From Nocardia thailandica NBRC 100428 (lineage in GTDB: Bacteria > Actinomycetota > Actinomycetes > Mycobacteriales > Mycobacteriaceae): a DNA stretch of 64,000 nt. The stretch covers positions 108,588 through 172,587 of the forward strand of contig NZ_BAGK01000224.1 in assembly GCF_000308795.1 (NCBI RefSeq). Reading direction: 5' to 3'. Below the pieces are notes generated by a model. That model was not told the origin of the DNA. It saw only the letters and a list, made by a program, of their open reading frames with translations, and did no database searches. Each line of letters starts with the position of its first letter. The stretch's first letter is position 1. This document shows, piece after piece, positions 1-7,110 of this stretch. The translations under genes were made by a program, and so were the position numbers.

Positions 1-47
1 CGGGGGGCTGTGCACGACGTCTCGCGTTCGAACTTCCGAGCAAGAGA

Positions 48-2327
48 GTGTCTTCGGCAGTGCTCACGAGAATGGGTGACGTCGCGGTGCGGCGGCCACG
101 ACTGGTCGCCGCGATCGCGCTGGCGCTGATGGTGCTGTGCGGCGGCTTCGGCGCCGGGGCCGCCGCGCAGATGAAGTCGGGGGGCTTCGTCACCGGCGAA
201 CTGGACTCGGTGCGCGCGGGCCGCTATCTCGACGACCATTTCCCCGGCAGCCAGCCCAATTTCGTCCTGCGCCTGACCGCCGACGACGGCGCCGATTCGC
301 CCGCCGCCAGGGACGCCGCCGACCGCGTCGTCGCGATACTGACCTCGACGCCGGGGGTCTTCAACGTGCAGTCGTACTGGACCAGCCGCGCCGATCTGCG
401 CGCCGCGCTGCGCGGGCGGGACGGCGACCAGGGACTCGTCATCGCCGCGCTGTCCGGCGCCGAGCCCGGCCTGGCCGCCGCGCTCGCCGACCGGCTCAGC
501 ATCGACGCGGGGCCGGTGCGGGTGACGGCGGGCGGCGCGGGCGCCACCTTCGCCGACATGAACTCCCAGATCAGCCACGACCTGGTGGTGGCGGAGGCCG
601 TCGCCATCCCGGTCACCGCGATCCTGCTGACGGTGGTCTTCGGCAGCGTCGTCGCGGCCGCGCTGCCGATCGTCATCGGCGTGTTCGCCGTGGCCGCCAC
701 GCTCGGGATCCTGCGGGTGCTCACCGCGTTCGCCGAGGTGTCGATCTTCGCGCTGAACATGACGACCGCGCTCGGCCTGGCGCTGGCCATCGACTACAGC
801 CTCTTCATCGTCAGCCGCTACCGGGAGGAACTCGCCGCGGGAGCGAGTCCGCCGGTGGCGGTGCGCCGTTCGCTGCGGACCGCGGGCCACACGGTGCTCT
901 ACTCCGCGCTCGTCGTCGCCCTGTCGCTGGCGGCCCTGCTGATCTTCCCGCAGTACTTCTTCCGCTCCTTCGCCTACGCCGGGATCGCGGTGGTCGTCGC
1001 GGCGACCGCGGCCGCGCTCGTGGTCCTGCCCGCGCTGCTGATGCTGGTCGGCGACCGGATCCACGCCGGGGACGTGCGGGGACGGCTGCGGCGGTCCCGC
1101 CCCGATGCCGCACGGCCGCGGCGGGATCCGGCCGAGGCGTTCTGGTTCCGGCTGGCCACCCGGGTGATGCGACGGCCGCTGCCGGTCGCGCTGGCGACGA
1201 CCGCGCTCCTGCTGCTGCTCTGTTCGCCGTTCCTCGGGGTGCGGCTGGGCTACCCCGACGACCGGACCCTGCCGCCGCAGGCGCCGAGCCGGGTCGTCGG
1301 CGACGTGCTGCGCACCCAGTTCGACGCGGACTTCGCGGCGAGCGCGACCGTCGTCCTTCCCGACTTCCGCGGCGCCCGGGCCGACGTGGGCGAGTACGCG
1401 CGGCGGTTGTCGAGTGTGCCCGGCGTCGTCGCGGTGCTCAGCGGCGACGCGGTGTGCCGCAACGGCCTTCGCGTCGCGGCGGGACTGCCGCACATGACGA
1501 ACGAGGGCGGCGCCTACCTGACGGTCGCGACCAAGGTCGATCCCTATTCGGCCGCGGGCCGGTCACAGCTGGAGGCGCTGCGGGCGGTGCCCGCGCCCGC
1601 GCCCGCGCTGGTCACCGGGGCCGCCGCGCTCAACCACGATTCGGTCGCCGAGATCACCGGCAGGCTGCCGCTGGCGGGCGCGCTCATCGCGCTCACCACG
1701 CTGGTGCTGCTGTTCCTGTTCACCGGCAGCGTGGTCGTCGCGGTGAAGGCGCTGGTGCTCAACGTGCTCTCGCTGGCGGCGACCTTCGGTGCCATGGTGT
1801 GGGTCTTCCAGGAGGGGAACCTGTCGGGCCTGCTCGGCTTCACCCCGACCGGCACCCTGAACCTCGCGCTGCCGATCCTCATGTTCAGCCTGGCCTTCGG
1901 CGCCTCGATGGACTACGAGATCTTCCTGCTCTCCCGCATCCGCGAGGAATGGCTGGCCGGTCCGCCGACCGCCGCGGGCAACGCCCGCGCGGTCGCCCTC
2001 GGCATCGCGAGGACGGGCCGGATCTTCACCGCCGCCGCCCTGCTCATGAGCATCGTGTTCCTGGCCGTCGCCACCTCCGAGGTGTCCATGATGAAGCTGT
2101 TCGGCCTCGGCTGCGCGCTGGCCGTGGTCAGTGACGCCACGGTGATCCGCGGGCTGCTCGTCCCGGCGCTCATGCGGCTGGCGGGCACCTGGAACTGGTG
2201 GGCGCCCGGACCGCTGGCCCGGCTGCACCGCCGATTCGGCGTCCACGAGCCGCGGCCGTCGGCGCCGGTCGCGCCCCGGCCGCAGGGCCCGGTGCCCCGC
2301 GCGGGCGCGGACGTCTCGCGCTGCTGA
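48..2327 (+). CDS. MMPL family RND-type membrane transporter
   Basis: A 759-residue polytopic inner-membrane protein of the MMPL family, which exports lipids or other hydrophobic substrates across the plasma membrane using the proton gradient. It has the two-fold RND architecture: one transmembrane helix near residues 15-35, a periplasmic domain, a helix bundle, then a second copy. The two family signatures are visible, ALAIDYSLFIVSRYREE in the first half and FGASMDYEIFLLSRIREEW in the second. It starts at GTG 48 with only a weak purine-rich stretch before it, so an upstream start beyond good support cannot be excluded. The length is shorter than the 950-residue mycobacterial MmpL lipid exporters and fits the smaller actinobacterial MMPLs. 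The substrate is not deducible. The next gene has its own promoter. Confidence 0.9.
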   Translation: MSSAVLTRMGDVAVRRPRLVAAIALALMVLCGGFGAGAAAQMKSGGFVTGELDSVRAGRYLDDHFPGSQPNFVLRLTADDGADSPAARDAADRVVAILTSTPGVFNVQSYWTSRADLRAALRGRDGDQGLVIAALSGAEPGLAAALADRLSIDAGPVRVTAGGAGATFADMNSQISHDLVVAEAVAIPVTAILLTVVFGSVVAAALPIVIGVFAVAATLGILRVLTAFAEVSIFALNMTTALGLALAIDYSLFIVSRYREELAAGASPPVAVRRSLRTAGHTVLYSALVVALSLAALLIFPQYFFRSFAYAGIAVVVAATAAALVVLPALLMLVGDRIHAGDVRGRLRRSRPDAARPRRDPAEAFWFRLATRVMRRPLPVALATTALLLLLCSPFLGVRLGYPDDRTLPPQAPSRVVGDVLRTQFDADFAASATVVLPDFRGARADVGEYARRLSSVPGVVAVLSGDAVCRNGLRVAAGLPHMTNEGGAYLTVATKVDPYSAAGRSQLEALRAVPAPAPALVTGAAALNHDSVAEITGRLPLAGALIALTTLVLLFLFTGSVVVAVKALVLNVLSLAATFGAMVWVFQEGNLSGLLGFTPTGTLNLALPILMFSLAFGASMDYEIFLLSRIREEWLAGPPTAAGNARAVALGIARTGRIFTAAALLMSIVFLAVATSEVSMMKLFGLGCALAVVSDATVIRGLLVPALMRLAGTWNWWAPGPLARLHRRFGVHEPRPSAPVAPRPQGPVPRAGADVSRC

Positions 2328-2354
2328 CGCCCTTTCGATTTTTTCGAATCGGCC

Positions 2355-2366
2355 TACGATGATGTG
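2355..2366 (+). promoter_or_regulatory. -10 box for a leaderless transcript of the HTH gene
   Basis: TACGAT at 2355-2360 lies six bases before the ATG at 2367, the spacing that places the transcription start on or near the start codon. No ribosome binding site is present, which fits a leaderless mRNA. This also argues for ATG 2367 over the adjacent GTG at 2364. Confidence 0.5.
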
Positions 2367-2777
2367 ATGGCCCTCACACTTCGGGAACGAACCGTCGTCC
2401 CGCCCGACGATCTGGCCGACCTGGTCCGGCTGCTCGACGGGTTGCACGGCGACGACGACGCGAAGGCACAGCTGCTGTGTCCCGACGGCTCCCGGCTCGA
2501 CATCCCGGACGCCGTCTACCGCCTGCTCAACGACGCCGTCGTCGCCCTGTCGAACGGCATCCCCGTCTCGGTGGCTCCGCACAACACGCTGCTGACCACC
2601 CAGGAAGCCGCCGACCTGCTCGACGTCTCCCGCCCCACGCTCGTGCGCCTGCTCGCCGCCCGCGAGATCCCCTTCTCCACCCGGGGCAGGCGCCGCCGCG
2701 TCCAGCTGCACGACCTCCTCGAGTACCGGGAGCGCGCCCGGGTCGGCCGCGACGTTCCCGACGCCGAGCCCGGCTAG
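2367..2777 (+). CDS. Helix-turn-helix, excisionase-type DNA-binding protein (antitoxin-like, no toxin partner)
   Basis: A 136-residue protein whose C-terminal half (about residues 76-125) is a MerR/excisionase-type winged helix-turn-helix: LLTTQEAADLLDVSRPTLVRLL followed by a basic stretch (GRRRR) and a typical LEYRER end. The N-terminal half has no domain I recognise. Proteins of this shape are commonly antitoxins encoded just upstream of a PIN-domain toxin. Here the next gene is an unrelated thioesterase with its own promoter, so the protein is either an orphan antitoxin or an independent regulator. GTG 2364 is an alternative start giving one extra residue. Confidence 0.75.
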   Translation: MALTLRERTVVPPDDLADLVRLLDGLHGDDDAKAQLLCPDGSRLDIPDAVYRLLNDAVVALSNGIPVSVAPHNTLLTTQEAADLLDVSRPTLVRLLAAREIPFSTRGRRRRVQLHDLLEYRERARVGRDVPDAEPG

Positions 2778-2804
2778 CCGTTAACGCGACCGGCCCCGGA
2801 GTCG

Positions 2805-2816
2805 TATGGTCCAGGT
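2805..2816 (+). promoter_or_regulatory. -10 box for a leaderless thioesterase transcript
   Basis: TATGGT at 2805-2810 is followed by six bases and ATG 2817. No Shine-Dalgarno sequence is present, so transcription probably begins at the start codon. Confidence 0.5.
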
Positions 2817-3611
2817 ATGCCGGATGCCTTCTACATGCCCGATCCCACCGACCCGAGCCGGTTCGTGTCGACGGAGCTGACCCGCGGCCCGTGGTCGCCG
2901 GACGCGCAGCACGCGGGTCCGCCGTCGGCGCTGCTCGGCCACGCGCTCGAGCGGTGTGCGCCACGGGAAGGGTTCCAGATCGGGCGGGTGGCGGTGGAGA
3001 TCCTCGGGCCGGTCCCGCTCGCGCCGCTCACGGTGCGGACGCGCGTGGCCCGGCCGGGCCGCAGCGTCGAACTGCTCGAGGCGGAGCTGTCGACCGACCG
3101 CGGGCCGGTGATGCGGGCCAACGCCTGGCGGTTCAAGCTGGCCGATCCGCCGCTGGCCGTGCCCGCCGAGTTCCTGCCAAGCGGGATCCGCCCGCTGCCG
3201 GAGGCGGCCGAGCCGGTCCAGTTCCCCTCCGATCAGCCGGTCGGGTTCCACACCGGCATCGAATATCGTTTCGCCGAGGGCTCGTTCATGGCGATGGGTC
3301 CGGCGGTCTGCTGGATCCGGCTGAAGTACCCGATCGTCGCGGGCTCCGCCCCGAGCCCGCTGGAGCGCACCCTGGCCGCCGCCGATTCCGGCAACGGGGT
3401 CAGCTCGGTGCTCGACTGGTCGAAGTTCCTGTTCATCAACACCGATCTGACCGTCACCCTGCACCGGATGCCGGAGGGCGAGTGGGTCTGCCTCGACGCG
3501 GTCACCCACCCCCAGCCGCACGGCATCGGGCTGGCCGAGTCGCAGCTGTTCGACCAGTCCGGCCCGATCGGCCGCGGCACCCAGACCCTGCTGCTCGGCC
3601 CGCGCGGCTAG
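2817..3611 (+). CDS. TesB-like acyl-CoA thioesterase family protein
   Basis: A 264-residue protein of the thioesterase-like (double hotdog) superfamily. Characteristic features are the N-terminal RGPWSPDAQHAGPPSALLGHALE segment near residues 24-46, which forms the first hotdog helix, and the second-half stretch around LDWSKFLFINTDLTVTLHR. Members hydrolyse acyl-CoA thioesters to free acid and CoA in the cytoplasm. The chain length preference cannot be read from sequence. The gene ends tail to tail with the SRPBCC gene on the other strand, and the two stop codons share a CTAG at 3608-3611. A catalytic role is inferred from family membership only. Confidence 0.8.
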   Translation: MPDAFYMPDPTDPSRFVSTELTRGPWSPDAQHAGPPSALLGHALERCAPREGFQIGRVAVEILGPVPLAPLTVRTRVARPGRSVELLEAELSTDRGPVMRANAWRFKLADPPLAVPAEFLPSGIRPLPEAAEPVQFPSDQPVGFHTGIEYRFAEGSFMAMGPAVCWIRLKYPIVAGSAPSPLERTLAAADSGNGVSSVLDWSKFLFINTDLTVTLHRMPEGEWVCLDAVTHPQPHGIGLAESQLFDQSGPIGRGTQTLLLGPRG

Positions 3612-4090
3612 CCGGCCCGGCGCAGCGCGGCCACGTCGATCTGCTCGGTGCCGGTCATCGGCGCGCCCGCGCCGGTCTCGAGCAGCCCGCGCAGGCTGTC
3701 GGTGACGAACCCGTTCCACGCGTCGGCGCACACCTCGTAGCATTCGGCGCGCGGCGCCAGCCCGACGTGGGTGAACCGGATCTCGGTGCCGCCGGGACGC
3801 GGGGTGAGATCGAATTCGACGGTGGTGCCCTCCCATTCGGCGGTGTCGTCGACGAAGGCGAGGAAGGCGTCGGAGACCCGCCAGACCAGCCGTCTGCCCG
3901 GCTCGGCCTCGACCGTGGTCATCCGGCAGTGGTGCACCCCCGGCACGTCGAAGACGTAGGAGTCGCCGACGGTGCCGGAGCCGCCGTCGGCGGTGCGCGA
4001 CCACCAGCCGCGCACGTCGTTGATCGCCGCCCATGCCTGGTCGGGCGTCCGGTCGACGGTGATGGTTCGGGTGAAGTCCTTGTCGCTCAT
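3608..4090 (-). CDS. SRPBCC (AHSA1-like) domain protein
   Basis: A 160-residue START/SRPBCC fold protein, the fold used to bind hydrophobic ligands. The N-terminal TRTITVDRTPDQAWAAI followed by WW and a late FVTDSLRGLLE are typical of the AHSA1/polyketide-cyclase-like group. Its ATG overlaps the stop of the ArsR-type gene as ATGA, so the two are translationally coupled. It is the third gene of a three-gene operon made of two SRPBCC proteins flanking a regulator. Such ArsR-SRPBCC pairs are common in actinobacteria, but the ligand or physiological role is generally unknown. Confidence 0.85.
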   Translation of the reverse strand: MSDKDFTRTITVDRTPDQAWAAINDVRGWWSRTADGGSGTVGDSYVFDVPGVHHCRMTTVEAEPGRRLVWRVSDAFLAFVDDTAEWEGTTVEFDLTPRPGGTEIRFTHVGLAPRAECYEVCADAWNGFVTDSLRGLLETGAGAPMTGTEQIDVAALRRAG

Positions 4091-4431
4091 GGTCTTTCCT
4101 CTCGGAGGTCGAGGTGGGTGCGCAGGGCGTCGAGCCGGTCGTCCCAGTCGCGGGCGAGCGCGGCGAGGAACTGCTGGGCGACCCGCATGGGTGCGGAGTG
4201 GAGCCGGTAGCGGACGCGGCGGCGTTCGCCGGGCTCCGGGATCACCAGGCCCGCTTCGGTGAGCAGGCCGAGGTGTTTGGCGATCGCCTGCCGGGTGATG
4301 GGCAGGCGATCGGCGAGGTCGGTCGCGGTGGCCGGTCCCCCGGACGCCAGTTCGGCGAGCACGGCGCGGCGGCTCGGGTCGGCCAGGGCGACGAAGACCT
4401 GTTCGGCGACGGCCTCGGTCTCAGGCCGCAT
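4087..4431 (-). CDS. ArsR-family winged-helix repressor
   Basis: A 114-residue ArsR/SmtB-fold regulator. ALADPSRRAVLAEL near residues 16-28 and the recognition helix region ITRQAIAKHLGLLTEAGLV (residues 45-63) are diagnostic. There is no CxC metal-binding motif in the recognition helix, so this is not a classical metal sensor. It belongs to the metal-independent ArsR group usually paired with SRPBCC proteins. The start ATG at 4431 overlaps the end of the upstream SRPBCC gene by 11 bases. It probably controls its own operon by binding the two GCAACC-N4-GGTTGC sites upstream. Confidence 0.88.
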   Translation of the reverse strand: MRPETEAVAEQVFVALADPSRRAVLAELASGGPATATDLADRLPITRQAIAKHLGLLTEAGLVIPEPGERRRVRYRLHSAPMRVAQQFLAALARDWDDRLDALRTHLDLREERP

Positions 4432-4852
4432 CGAGGTACTCGACGAGTTCGCCGAGCTCGCTGCGCCAGCCGCCGGTGTTGCCCTCGACCGCCGTCGCGT
4501 GCTCCTCGGGCGGCAGCTGCGCGAATCCGCTCTCGACGACGGTGAGCCTGGTCCCGCCGCCGGCGGGCTCGAGCGTGAACTCGACGTAGGTGCGGCGCGG
4601 GTCGTCCTCGGGCAGACCGTAGATCTGCCAGGTGAAGCCGAACACCGACGGCTCCTCGACGCGTTCAACCCGCATGTTCGCGGTGTGCCCGTTGTCCCAG
4701 GACATCTGGGCGGCGCCGCCGGGCCGCAGGTCGATCCGGGCCTGCTGCCCGAACCAGGCCGACAGCCCGTCGGCGGTGGTGAGGGCGGCCCAGACGGCCG
4801 CCGGTGGATGCGCGAGCTCGACGGTGCGTTCGATGCGATCGGGGAATCCCAT
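4421..4852 (-). CDS. SRPBCC domain protein, first gene of the ArsR operon
   Basis: A 143-residue SRPBCC/AHSA1-type protein. The family pattern is clear: an N-terminal IERTVELAHPPAAVWAALT, a central DNGHTANMRVERVE, and a TRLTVVESGF strand before the C-terminal helix with a GW pair. The start was placed at ATG 4852 because AGGAGG lies six bases upstream. A longer reading from 4918 would run through the operator and promoter and is rejected. It is the promoter-proximal gene of the three-gene unit and the one most directly repressed by the ArsR protein. The ligand is unknown. Confidence 0.85.
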   Translation of the reverse strand: MGFPDRIERTVELAHPPAAVWAALTTADGLSAWFGQQARIDLRPGGAAQMSWDNGHTANMRVERVEEPSVFGFTWQIYGLPEDDPRRTYVEFTLEPAGGGTRLTVVESGFAQLPPEEHATAVEGNTGGWRSELGELVEYLDAA

Positions 4853-4868
4853 GACATCCTCCTTTATG

Positions 4869-4884
4869 GCAACCAATTGGTTGC
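4869..4884. promoter_or_regulatory. Operator 1 of the ArsR-SRPBCC operon
   Basis: GCAACCAATTGGTTGC is a perfect 16-base palindrome 17 bases before the SRPBCC start codon and just downstream of the predicted transcription start. The same half-sites recur at 4898-4913, with centres 29 bases apart. Confidence 0.7.
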
Positions 4885-4889
4885 AACAG

Positions 4890-4918
4890 AGCCTATGGCA
4901 ACCGGTTGGTTGCGTCAA
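4890..4918 (-). promoter_or_regulatory. Promoter of the ArsR-SRPBCC operon with operator 2 inside it
   Basis: On the minus strand TTGACG (4918-4913) and TAGGCT (4895-4890) are separated by exactly 17 bases, a good sigma-A type promoter. The second operator copy GCAACC-GGTT-GGTTGC occupies 4898-4913, that is, almost the whole spacer. Repressor bound here would exclude RNA polymerase. Confidence 0.7.
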
Positions 4919-4925
4919 GGATTCG

Positions 4926-6446
4926 TCAGTGGCCGCCGGTCACCCGCATGCCGCGGGGCACCAGCAGGACCGCGATCACGGCGACCACCGCGACCAGCGC
5001 CGACGAGAGATAGGAGGTCGTCGTCAGCGCGACGTCGAAGGCGTGCGAGGAGGCGTCGAGCACCTGTGTCCGCGCGGGCTCCGGCAGGCCGTCGGCCACC
5101 TCGGCGGCGCCGCCGACCGAACCCGCGGCCTGCTCGGCCTGCGCCGGGGGCACGGGCAGGTCGGTCATGTTCTCCGTGAACAGCCGCGCGTGGATACTGC
5201 CGAGCAGCGCGACACCGAACCCGATGCCGACCTCGTAATTGGTCTCCTCGACCGCACCCGCCTGCCCCGCCCGCTCGGCGGGGACCGCCGCGACCAGCAC
5301 CGCCGCGGCCGCGGTCACCGCCATACCGTCGCCGAGGCCGAAGGACACCAGCACCAGCGCCACCACCGGATAGCTGGTCGGTTCGGGGCTCAGCGCCAGC
5401 ACGAGAAACCCCAGCGACAACGCGCCGAGCCCGATCCCGAGCACCGCGCGCACCCCGAAGCGGTGCATCAGGGCCGGCGTGGCGAGGGAGGCGGCCAGCA
5501 GCGTCAGCGCCGAGGGCAGCATGCGCACCCCGGCCTGGGAGGGGCTGTAGCCGTGGATGTACTGCAGCCACAGCGAGATCAGGAACATGGCGGCGCCGAT
5601 GGCCATCATCGCCAGCAGCGTCGACAGGGCCGCGCCGGTGAACGCGCCGTTGCGGAACAGGCGCACGTCGAGCAGCGGATCGGCGCCGGCCAGCTGGCGG
5701 CGGGTGAACCAGGCCAGGGCGAGCACGCCGGCGCACAGGATCGCCCAATCGACGGCGGCGGCATCGCCTTTGGCGAGGTGCTTGAGGCCCCAGGCCAGGC
5801 TCACGATCCCGGCGATCGACAGCCCCGAGGACAGCCAGTCCAGCCCGCCGGCCTGCGGCGCCCGGTACTCCGGCAGCACCCACAGCCCGACCGCGACCGT
5901 CACCACCACCACCGGCACGTTCAGCCAGAACGCGGAGGCCCACCCGAAGTGCTCGACCAGGAATCCGCCGACGATCGGGCCAACCGTCGCCCCGACACCG
6001 GCGACGGCCGCCCAGATGCCGATGGCCATCGTGCGTTCCTTCTCGTCGTGGAAGATGGTGCGGATCAACGAGAGTGTCGAGGGCATGACCATCGCGCCGC
6101 CGACGCCGAGCAGCACGCGCCCGGCGATGAGCTGCGCCGAGCTGCCCGCGGTCGCCGCCACCACCGAGGCCAGGCCGAACAGCACGAAGCCGCACAGGAA
6201 CAGCAGTTTCCGGCCGATCCGGTCACCGAGCGCGCCGGTGGTGATGAGCAGGCCGCCCAGGACGAGACCGTAGATGTCGATGATCCACAGCTGTTCCAGC
6301 GGCCCGACGTGCAGATCCTCGATCAGCGAGGGCAGCGCGATGTTGAGGATGGTGGCGTCCATGGCCACCAGCAGGAGGCTGGCGCACAGCACGCCGAGCA
6401 TCACCCAGCGCACCGAGCCGTACGTCGTGCCCGAACCAGTCTCCAT
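4926..6446 (-). CDS. MFS drug/proton antiporter, DHA2 (EmrB/QacA) type
   Basis: A 506-residue multi-spanning membrane protein of the 14-helix DHA2 family. Family motifs are visible: motif D1 near the N-terminus (LVAMDATILNIALPSL), motif A (GALGDRIGRKLLFLCGF), and motif C (GVGATVGPIVGGFLVEHFGW). The start at ATG 6446 is chosen because a GAGGCGG precedes it; the open frame continues upstream without a better start. It lies 61 bases downstream of a TetR gene on the same strand and is probably co-transcribed with it. Exports of toxic small molecules or lipid intermediates are both plausible; the divergent ketosynthase hints at a lipid-linked substrate, which is only inference. Confidence 0.88.
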   Translation of the reverse strand: METGSGTTYGSVRWVMLGVLCASLLLVAMDATILNIALPSLIEDLHVGPLEQLWIIDIYGLVLGGLLITTGALGDRIGRKLLFLCGFVLFGLASVVAATAGSSAQLIAGRVLLGVGGAMVMPSTLSLIRTIFHDEKERTMAIGIWAAVAGVGATVGPIVGGFLVEHFGWASAFWLNVPVVVVTVAVGLWVLPEYRAPQAGGLDWLSSGLSIAGIVSLAWGLKHLAKGDAAAVDWAILCAGVLALAWFTRRQLAGADPLLDVRLFRNGAFTGAALSTLLAMMAIGAAMFLISLWLQYIHGYSPSQAGVRMLPSALTLLAASLATPALMHRFGVRAVLGIGLGALSLGFLVLALSPEPTSYPVVALVLVSFGLGDGMAVTAAAAVLVAAVPAERAGQAGAVEETNYEVGIGFGVALLGSIHARLFTENMTDLPVPPAQAEQAAGSVGGAAEVADGLPEPARTQVLDASSHAFDVALTTTSYLSSALVAVVAVIAVLLVPRGMRVTGGH

Positions 6447-6507
6447 CGCCGCCTCGAATCCCGATCGCCTCCGGTGGCGGGTCGTTCGCGCCGCCCGCGA
6501 GCCCAAC

Positions 6508-7071
6508 CTACCCAGCGGGCAGGGCCGCGGTGAGCAACGCGCGCGCGGCACGATCGGTGCGTTCGCGGTCGCCGGTGACGAGCCGGTCCTGCAGGATGCC
6601 GCGCATCCCCGAGATCAGCAGCGTCGCGACGACCTCCGGGTCGTCGATGCCGCCGATGCGCCGCAGCGCCGCGGCGAGTTCGCCGACGAAGACGGCGATC
6701 GCCTGCCGCGCGTAGTCCTGGTAGAGCGAGTCCGGCGCGCAGGCCGCCCCGAGCACCTGCAGCAGCACCCGGACGCTGCGCAGTTCCGGGCCGTCGGCGT
6801 TGCGGTCGAAGAAGCCGAGCAGCCGGGTGCGCAGCGCGGCCGCGTCGGCGATGTCGGCGAAGACGAGCGCGAGGTCGGGCCGCTGCGTGGCCAGGGCCTG
6901 GACCAGCAGTTCCTCCTTGGTGCCGAAGTAGTAGATCAGCATCCGTGAGCTGGTCCCGAGCGCCGCGGCGAGGGGTCGCAGGGACAGTTCGGCGAGGCCG
7001 CGCTCGGCGATGTAGTCGACGACACCGGCCAGCAACTCGGCCCTTCTGCGGTGATCCAGTGGACGTGCCAT
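6508..7071 (-). CDS. TetR-family repressor
   Basis: A 187-residue TetR regulator. The N-terminal HTH is clear: LAGVVDYIAERGLAELSLRPLAAALGTSSRMLIYYFGTKEELL spans roughly residues 13-55. The start at ATG 7071 is supported by TACAGT six bases upstream (7082-7077 on the minus strand), giving a leaderless transcript. The -10 box overlaps the palindrome TGTAGC-GACT-GCTACA, so the protein probably represses itself, the downstream MFS gene and the divergent ketosynthase. The ligand is unknown. Confidence 0.88.
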   Translation of the reverse strand: MARPLDHRRRAELLAGVVDYIAERGLAELSLRPLAAALGTSSRMLIYYFGTKEELLVQALATQRPDLALVFADIADAAALRTRLLGFFDRNADGPELRSVRVLLQVLGAACAPDSLYQDYARQAIAVFVGELAAALRRIGGIDDPEVVATLLISGMRGILQDRLVTGDRERTDRAARALLTAALPAG

Positions 7072-7079
7072 GGGTTGAC

Positions 7080-7095
7080 TGTAGCGACTGCTACA
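7080..7095. promoter_or_regulatory. TetR operator, copy 1
   Basis: TGTAGC-GACT-GCTACA, a perfect inverted repeat of six-base arms, overlaps the -10 of the tetR gene. A near copy lies 36 bases to the right. Confidence 0.7.
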
Positions 7096-7110
7096 GGTAT
7101 CCATGTCGGC

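Noticed and set aside
1563..2711. Long open frames antisense to real genes (for example 382 codons on the minus strand here)
   Set aside because: Their translations are Arg/Gly/Ala/His-rich and lack domain motifs, while the opposite strand encodes a clear family. They are a by-product of very high GC content.
2367..3611. Toxin-antitoxin pair
   Set aside because: The gene after the antitoxin-like HTH is a thioesterase-fold protein, not a PIN, RelE or similar toxin.
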